This document shows positions 37,601 to 64,000 of a stretch of DNA of 64,000 nucleotides, piece after piece. The position numbers and the translations under genes are program-made. Each line of letters begins with the position of its first letter. Position 1 is the stretch's first letter. Under the pieces are notes generated by a model. The model had not been told where the DNA came from. It did not search any database and saw nothing but the letters and a program-made list of their open reading frames with translations. The DNA is from Castor canadensis (taxonomy: Eukaryota; Chordata; Mammalia; Rodentia; Castoridae). The DNA is taken from the NCBI RefSeq assembly GCF_047511655.1, contig NC_133394.1, positions 110,816,343-110,880,342 of the forward strand, given 5' to 3'.

Positions 37601-40600
37601 AGCTTGAGCTACATGGTGAGACCCTGTCTCCAAAAAAATAAAAATAAAACCACCAGAAACTGAAATGAACTCATGTGTCTCCCTCTGAGCCTCCCCTGGT
37701 CGAACCTTTATATATCGAGCAGTGATTTAATATTAGGTAGTTTCTTTCCACCTTACAGATTCCCAAGGTGGAAATCTTGGGAATTCTCTGAGGCATTTTG
37801 CCCCCTGAATACCTGCAGAATTGTCTTAGAAACTATTTTTCCTCAGCCTGCATCGTTTTAAAATATTATGTACTTAAAAACATTTAAACTCTTTTTACTC
37901 AAGGGAGTTTGCCATTTAAGTATAACAAATTAAAAATTCTGGCACTTCTGTTTTGTACAGTGTGTAACTTTACAATGTTCATTAAAGTATACTGAGTTGT
38001 TAAAAATTATATTTAACAAGAACAACTTCTGTGTGCACAGTGGATCAGGTTGATTAACACAAAATGGGCCTCATACCAATACTAGGCAAGTGCTCAACCA
38101 CTGATCTACACCTCCTGCCCTGGTTTTTGGGACAGGGTCTCATTATGTAGCACAGGCTGGCCTCAACTCACAATCCTCTTCCTTCAGCCTCTGAGTGCTG
38201 GAACAACAGTCATGCGCCACCACACGGAGTCATAAAACGCTTTTTACTAAGAGCTACATGATCTCATCTACCACTCAGTTGCTAAGATTCAGGATTTCTG
38301 TGCTGTTAGTGTTTCTTTTTCTGTCTTGGTCATATAACCCTTATAGGGTCTGGGATGCAGCAAATAAAGGCCAGAGGCATATTATTTTAGCCATCAAATC
38401 ATTATTATCCCAAAATATTGTCTTTTTGCGGGGGCAGGGAGTGAGACGTGGGTTTGTCTGGGTTTTGTGCTTGCAAAGCAGGCACTCTACTGCTTGAGCC
38501 ACACCTACGGTCCACTTTGCTCTGGTTATTTTGGAGATGGGGTCACATGCTTTTTGCCCTGACTGCCCTTGAACTCGATCCTCCTGATGTCCACCTCCTG
38601 AGTGGGTACAATTATAGGCACGAGTCACCGGCACCTAACCCTAAGTCTCATTTTGAAGTTTTTAAAAGCTGCACTAGTGTCCAACACTTCTGCTAGCTAC
38701 TGGGAAACTGAAGGACAAGCATGCCTTTTCATGGTCGTCTTCATAGCATTCATATGAGAAAGACACTAAGTATATCCATTTTCTCTCACTGATGAAGGCG
38801 ATGTGGGGAAAGTACAGCAAAAAAATGAACTTAATATTTGCTTTTATAGAAGCAAATGAAAGAGAAACTGCCTCCTTGATATTGCAAATCTTTCTAATTA
38901 CAAAGGCAGTAACAATGAACAACTTGGCTCTTAAAAGAAGCCTAGTATAAAATGAACATTGTTTCATGTATCCTTTTTTTTTTAAAGAAATTCACCATTA
39001 TTACAAGTCTTAAAATATTTGTATTCTGTAACTAAGCTGCTAAATGTGTAAGTATGACTTCCAAGAAAACATTTTTCTTCTGTGCATTTTTGTGTATTTT
39101 CCAAAGTTCATATAATAAACATAATCTGACCTGCAAAATGTGGGGAAAAGTAAGGATGCATTTTTGGCCTCAAGCCAAGGTTACTGAATTTCCTCTTAAC
39201 TCAGCCTTCTGAATCTGATCATAGCACGTATAAGAGTAGGAAGCAAGTTTTGTCATCAAGAAAACAATCACAGCAGCATGTATTTGACAAACGTTTTTGA
39301 TCTCAGATCTTCAGGAAATCGTTTGATGAACCTTTAGTTTTGAGAAGAAAGTAATAGAACTGGTTCTGGACTCACCTCCTATGTTACATTGATAAGGATA
39401 ATACTGCAAGTGCTCCAAGGTCTTAAGCATCAAACTAGCACTGGGTGACAGTTTGTCAGTCAACAGAATTTCCAAGGATATGAGTGATGGCAGCCAGTGG
39501 CAGGAAAGGATGACCATCTGTATTCCCCAAACATGCAGAAAAGTACAGTGGTTTAAAACACATTGCTTAGATGAAATTGGAAGAAATGAAACAGGATGTA
39601 TATTTTCGAAGCATTCAGGAAAATATGTAAGCCAACTGTTGGGTTTAGTCAAATCAGAAGTCTGGTGTACACCTTGGCAATTCTAGGGAATGTGGCCAAT
39701 TTCCAAGTTGATATTTTGATGCAGAGAACTGAGGCTTTTCCTTGTTTCTGCAGGTAAAGAGGGGTAGCTATGGAGTTCAAAGGACAGAGCTCTTGCCTGG
39801 TGACCGGGACAACCTGGCCATTCAAACCCGGGGTGGCCCAGAAAAGCATGAAGTAACTGGTTGGGTGCTGGTGAGTAACAAGAGCTGGCAAGAATTTTAT
39901 TCTCAGGATTAGACACAAGCAGACCTGGAGGAGTGCCAGATGTCCTGACAGCCTGAGAGTACTTATTCTTCCACACCACTCTAGAACAGCCCAACTATGG
40001 GGACACTGCTCCTCTTTCAGAGGGAACGTAGTTGATTGGAGGTTTTTAATGAGAACTGTATTTTTTCCCTGAGTTTAAAGCAAAATTCTCACAGGGAACT
40101 AAATGACACAAGCATTAACTATTTTGATTGATATTTTATCTTGATTTCATGGGTATTACGTAGATCATGCCCTAATCAAGGTTTCCCTCATTTTTAACTT
40201 ATTCAATGTGATCAGAAGTTCACAACATTTCTTCAGAGTATGAAACATCTCAGAAGAGCAGACATGGTAGCTACACAGATCTCCAAACAAATGACTTATT
40301 GTACTTCTAGCTGTACCTTTGCTACAAATCCTCTGGTCATTTTATGGAAATTAGCAAATAATGACTTAATGGAAGCCAGTGGGGGGGGGGGAGAAAGACC
40401 ACCACGGAGCAGCTAAAGATCCTTTTTCTTCCACAGGTATCTCCTCTCAGTAAGGACGATGCTGGAGAATATGAGTGCCATGCATCCAATTCCCAGGGAC
40501 AGGCTTCAGCATCAGCAAAAATTATTGTAGTTGATACCATACATGAAATACCAGTGAAAAAAGGTACGTAATAAATCACAGCCCTTGAAAGAATGACTAC

Positions 40601-41953
40601 TGCTTTTGCTTAAAGAACAGAACGATAACAAAGTACCCAACCAAGCTATTAATGAAATTCTATGTTAGGAATCCACAAGGGCATGAAGTACACTATTAAA
40701 ACATAGACCACATGGCTGTAAAAGAATACTGGTATGGCTGAAGGAATGCTTTTCGCCTTAAAGAGTCAAAACTCAGGCTGGTGGAGTGGTTCAAGTGGTA
40801 GAGTGCCTGCCTGTCAGAGTGAGGCCAAGTTCCAACCCCCACTACCACAAAAAAAAAAAAAAATTGACTGGAATGGCTTATTTTCCTGTAACTTTCTATC
40901 TACATGGTATTTTTCTTTGTGTTGTGACTATTAAATTCCCATTTAAAGGGAAATGACTGTGGGCAATTTGGTCCTTGAGCTTTTAAGAGAAAAATCCAGG
41001 AAGGATAATATATTGGCAATAACCCATTCTCTTCTGCCTCCACTTCACTGCCAAAAAACTTTCTCTGAAGAACCCAGCCTGATGGCATCATAGCAAAGCT
41101 ACTTTACATTTAGATGGTTCTATTGAGTGATGTCTGAGCTGGGACTTTCCCTTACACCCAAAAAAGAGCAAAATTTACCACCAGCATTTGTCAAACCCTT
41201 CAGTGTGCAGATCACTCAGCTAATGAATGAGAGGAAATATCAAGTGAAGATATGCCTAGTCAGATTCCCTTCAGCCACCATGTGTAAAGCAAAACAAGGA
41301 GATAGAGCAGCAGCTAAGTGTTGAGTCACGTTTGAGCCCCAGCTCTGCAACTAATGATTCTCCTCCCTGAGAGCTGAAATGCAAGGTTTTTGGCCTCTCT
41401 GGATCCCAACTTAGTGGTCTGCAAAATACGCTCTTCCATGTCTATAATAAGGTCCCCTTTTATACATAAACCAATACAGCAAAACTGCCTTCCACATCTA
41501 AAATTGTATAGCTCAATTTCCACAGAGCACTCTAGTGTATCATTTATACAATTACTCATATATCCTCTATCTTCATGGGGTTTTTGTTTTTCTTAACAGA
41601 TTGGGGGTTTCTGGTATATGCTGAATCCTAGCATTCAGGAGGCTAAGGCTGGAGGATCATGAATTTGAGGCCAGCCGTCTCAAAGAAAGAGATACAGACA
41701 GAGAGAGAGACAGACAGGATCTCCCCAAGTTGCCCAAGCTGGCCTCAAACTCCTGGGCTTAAGCCATCCTCCTATCACAGCCTCAGGGTGCTGGGACTAC
41801 AGGAACACCACCAATGTCCTGACCTTTATCCTCATGTTTTAACATCTTCATTTATGTGGAAACATCAAACTACCTGACAGAAAATCAACCATGTCCACAT
41901 ATAACTGACTTTTACTCTTTCTCTTTCAAACAGGTGAAGGTGCTGAGTTATAA
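34576..41953 (+). CDS. IGFBP7: IGFBP7, C-terminal coding part (exons 2-5, spliced)
   Basis: IGFBP7 (IGFBP-rP1, angiomodulin, mac25) is a secreted glycoprotein that binds IGFs and insulin weakly and acts at the cell surface and in vascular matrix. Coding segments are 34576-34685, 39754-39870, 40437-40563 and 41934-41953. They join in frame from a split Gly codon (about residue 159 of 282) to TAA. Visible are the whole Ig-like C2 domain with its cysteine pair (about C181 in VYLSCEV and C248 in YECHAS), an N-glycosylation sequon NVT (about N171), the signature HEIPVKKGEGAEL at the C-terminus, and canonical GT-AG junctions. Exon 1, with signal peptide, IGFBP and Kazal-like modules, lies upstream of the window. 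The gene converges on POLR2B, the arrangement known in mammals. Identification is by recognition of the protein; residue numbers follow the human protein. Confidence 0.97.
35462..35685 (-). repeat. MER5A (hAT-Charlie) relic
   Basis: Clear match to the reversed consensus: cctcagcactattgacattt, then agataattctttatgttggg and ctgaggagagaaaccactgc. Confidence 0.9.
37206..37400 (+). repeat. hAT-like DNA transposon fragment
   Basis: Starts agcagtggttctcaaactgc, the typical terminal inverted repeat of hAT-Charlie elements. Family not determined. Confidence 0.5.
37531..37650 (+). mobile_element. B1-like SINE
   Basis: ccagcacttgggaggcagag, then ctagcttgagctacatggtg and agaccctgtctcc, with A-rich tail. 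Confidence 0.9.
38066..38230 (-). mobile_element. B1+ID dimeric SINE
   Basis: actaggcaagtgctcaacca (ID part), then gacagggtctcattatgtag and gcctctgagtgctggaacaa (B1 part), reversed. Confidence 0.8.
38428..38640 (-). mobile_element. B1+ID dimeric SINE
   Basis: gcaggcactctactgcttga, then ttttggagatggggtcacat and tataggcacgagtcaccggc. Confidence 0.85.
39754..39870 (+). CDS. IGFBP7: IGFBP7 exon 3 (Ig-like domain middle)
   Basis: The exon is 117 nt, 39 codons, phase 0 at both ends. It reads VKRGSYGVQRTELLPGDRDN and ends HEVTGWVL. The acceptor is tttctgcag and the donor is CTG|gtgagt. The exon itself starts with GTAAAG, so the acceptor is directly followed by donor-like sequence. It encodes the middle strands of the Ig domain. 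Confidence 0.97.
39871..40436 (+). other. IGFBP7: IGFBP7 intron 3
   Basis: 566-bp intron bounded by gtgagt and ccacag. No repeat family is recognised except a G11 run at 40381-40391, 45 bp upstream of the exon 4 acceptor. Confidence 0.9.
40381..40391 (+). repeat. G11 homopolymer upstream of IGFBP7 exon 4
   Basis: Eleven G bases directly preceding a purine-rich stretch; 45 bp upstream of the exon 4 acceptor. Confidence 0.95.
40437..40563 (+). CDS. IGFBP7: IGFBP7 exon 4 (Ig-like domain end)
   Basis: The exon is 127 nt: 42 codons plus the first base of a split Gly. It encodes VSPLSKDDAGEYECHASNSQ and then the tail ending HEIPVKKG. The DAGEYECHA segment is the classic Ig-domain F strand with its disulfide cysteine. 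The acceptor is cttccacag, preceded by a run of 11 G at 40381-40391. The donor is G|gtacgt. Confidence 0.97.
40775..40863 (+). mobile_element. ID-like SINE
   Basis: ctggtggagtggttcaagtg, then tagagtgcctgcctgtcaga and an A-rich tail. Confidence 0.9.
41601..41690 (+). mobile_element. B1-like SINE fragment
   Basis: aatcctagcattcaggaggc, then ctggaggatcatgaatttga; forms an inverted pair with 41719-41825. Confidence 0.75.
41719..41825 (-). mobile_element. B1-like SINE
   Basis: ggatctccccaagttgccca, then ctggcctcaaactcctgggc and ggtgctgggactacagg, reversed. Confidence 0.85.
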
Positions 41954-42335
41954 ATCTGCAGGATTTATTAGTCTACATATCTCAACCCCAGTACCGCAAA
42001 AAAAAAAAAAAAAAAAAAAAAGAGAGAAGAATATATTAGTCTACATATCTGAAAGTAGTAGTGGATAACTGTAACCCCTGTTCTTGTCTAATAACAAGTT
42101 CCTTTTACATCAAACCACTAATGCTTTAGTTATATTCACTGGTTTTACAAGGTGCTATACTCCCTTGTCTAGATGGCCATCATTTTTCTTTAATGATGTC
42201 CTAATCTTTGCTTTTCCTTTAAAAAAAAAAAAAAAACTTAAAAGAACATCTACAAAAATTTATTGTCTATCTACAGGAGAAAAAAGCATGCATGTCCACA
42301 AACAAAACAAATAAAATGCTTTTTATGGCAATGCA
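41934..42335 (+). CDS. IGFBP7: IGFBP7 terminal exon 5: last codons, stop and 3' UTR
   Basis: The exon starts after ttcaaacag with GT completing Gly, then GAA GGT GCT GAG TTA TAA, giving the conserved GEGAEL terminus; the stop codon is 41951-41953. The 3' UTR runs to about 42335, inferred from AATAAA at 42310-42315 and a GT-rich stretch near 42342. Thirty nucleotides after the stop the UTR is interrupted by a truncated SINE and A24 tract. Its last part overlaps the predicted POLR2B 3' UTR on the other strand. The coding end is certain; the cleavage position is an estimate. Confidence 0.9.
41964..41969 (-). terminator. POLR2B: Possible distal POLR2B polyadenylation signal
   Basis: A second - strand AATAAA lies 450 nt past the POLR2B stop codon, inside the IGFBP7 terminal exon just after its stop. 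Use of it would make the two 3' UTRs overlap almost completely. It is a candidate only; no transcript evidence is visible. Confidence 0.35.
41966..41982 (+). repeat. Target-site duplication, left copy (IGFBP7 3' UTR)
   Basis: The 17-bp sequence tattagtctacatatct is identical to 42034-42050, with the truncated SINE between the two copies. No mismatch means the insertion is relatively recent. Confidence 0.92.
41983..42033 (+). mobile_element. 5'-truncated ID-like SINE in the IGFBP7 3' UTR
   Basis: The segment is the 3' end of the tRNA-derived SINE seen elsewhere in the window (caaccccagtaccgc) plus A24 and a short GA-rich tail. Identical 17-bp copies of tattagtctacatatct flank it at 41966-41982 and 42034-42050, the hallmark of L1-mediated insertion. 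It is in the sense orientation of IGFBP7. Confidence 0.9.
42034..42050 (+). repeat. Target-site duplication, right copy (IGFBP7 3' UTR)
   Basis: Identical to 41966-41982. After this copy the UTR resumes with gaaagtagtagtgg. Confidence 0.92.
42259..42264 (-). terminator. POLR2B: POLR2B polyadenylation signal AATAAA (proximal)
   Basis: The + strand reads tttatt here, i.e. AATAAA on the - strand, 155 nt beyond the stop codon. A long T-rich stretch follows on the - strand (opposite the A run around 42222-42236), suitable as a downstream element. Confidence 0.75.
42310..42315 (+). terminator. IGFBP7: IGFBP7 polyadenylation signal AATAAA
   Basis: A canonical AATAAA lies 357 nt after the IGFBP7 stop codon. 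It is followed about 27 nt later by tgtgtgattttt, a plausible GU-rich downstream element. Cleavage is expected near 42330. No other canonical + strand hexamer was noticed between the stop codon and this site. Confidence 0.8.
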
Positions 42336-42418
42336 GTACACTGTGTGATTTTTAAAGCCACAGCACAGAAACAAGATACAGATATTCACAAGTGTCTTGT
42401 CAAGAACCTTTCACAGAG

Positions 42419-64000
<21,582 letters not shown>

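Larger units (their letters stand above)
34686..39753 (+). other. IGFBP7: IGFBP7 intron 2
   Basis: 5.1-kb intron between exons 2 and 3, bounded by gtcagt and ctgcag. It contains a MER5A relic, a hAT-like fragment, a B1 and two SINE dimers. The stretches 34686-35460, 35690-37200 and 38650-39750 hold nothing I can name. Confidence 0.9.
40564..41933 (+). other. IGFBP7: IGFBP7 intron 4
   Basis: 1.37-kb intron bounded by gtacgt and aaacag. It contains one ID-like SINE and a head-to-head pair of B1-like fragments just upstream of the last exon. The span 40865-41600 has no recognised element. Confidence 0.9.
41954..42335 (+). other. IGFBP7: IGFBP7 3' UTR
   Basis: Noncoding part of the last exon, bounded by TAA at 41951 and the AATAAA at 42310. 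About 67 bp of it (41983-42050) is a SINE tail plus the duplicated target site; the remainder is unique sequence. The 3' limit is inferred. Confidence 0.75.
42240..42418 (-). other. POLR2B: POLR2B 3' UTR (proximal form)
   Basis: This is the sequence between the POLR2B stop codon and the first - strand AATAAA, plus about 20 nt to the estimated cleavage point. It overlaps the end of the predicted IGFBP7 3' UTR. A longer form using a second AATAAA further on is possible. Confidence 0.7.

Overview
The window is mammalian nuclear DNA, very probably from a rodent outside the mouse/rat group. Short GT-AG exons sit in long AT-rich introns full of MIR, L2, MaLR LTR, MER5A-type and L1 relics. The youngest repeats are 7SL-derived B1-like SINEs, tRNA-derived ID-like SINEs and B1+ID dimers. 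This repeat set fits a squirrel- or beaver-related lineage; I lean towards beaver-like, but sequence alone cannot settle the species.

Two protein-coding genes meet tail to tail. On the + strand are exons 2-5 of IGFBP7 (insulin-like growth factor binding protein 7): coding parts 34576-34685, 39754-39870, 40437-40563 and 41934-41953. They encode the C-terminal Ig-like domain to the stop codon. About 34.6 kb upstream (1-34575) is best read as the 3' part of the large first intron; exon 1 (signal peptide, IGFBP and Kazal-like modules) is not here. On the - strand are the last 16 coding exons of POLR2B (RPB2, second-largest subunit of RNA polymerase II), from 63808 down to the stop codon at 42419. 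They encode residues 407-1174 of a 1174-residue protein, including the conserved polymerase core and the C-terminal zinc site. All splice phases join without a frame break. The upstream POLR2B exons lie beyond 64000.

The stop codons are 465 bp apart. A + strand AATAAA at 42310 and a - strand AATAAA at 42264-42259 predict 3' UTRs that overlap by roughly 90-100 bp. The IGFBP7 3' UTR carries a truncated SINE insertion with an identical 17-bp target-site duplication.

The rest is intronic repeat or unassigned intron. There is no sign of CRISPR, operons, phage or a novel gene system. The most notable leads are the overlapping 3' ends, inverted SINE pairs able to form double-stranded RNA, a very strong antisense bias of SINEs in POLR2B, a SINE ending 8 bp from a splice donor, B1-B1-ID trimeric SINEs, and two related frame-preserving segments in intron 1 (about 4.39 and 6.13 kb) that I cannot assign to a repeat family.
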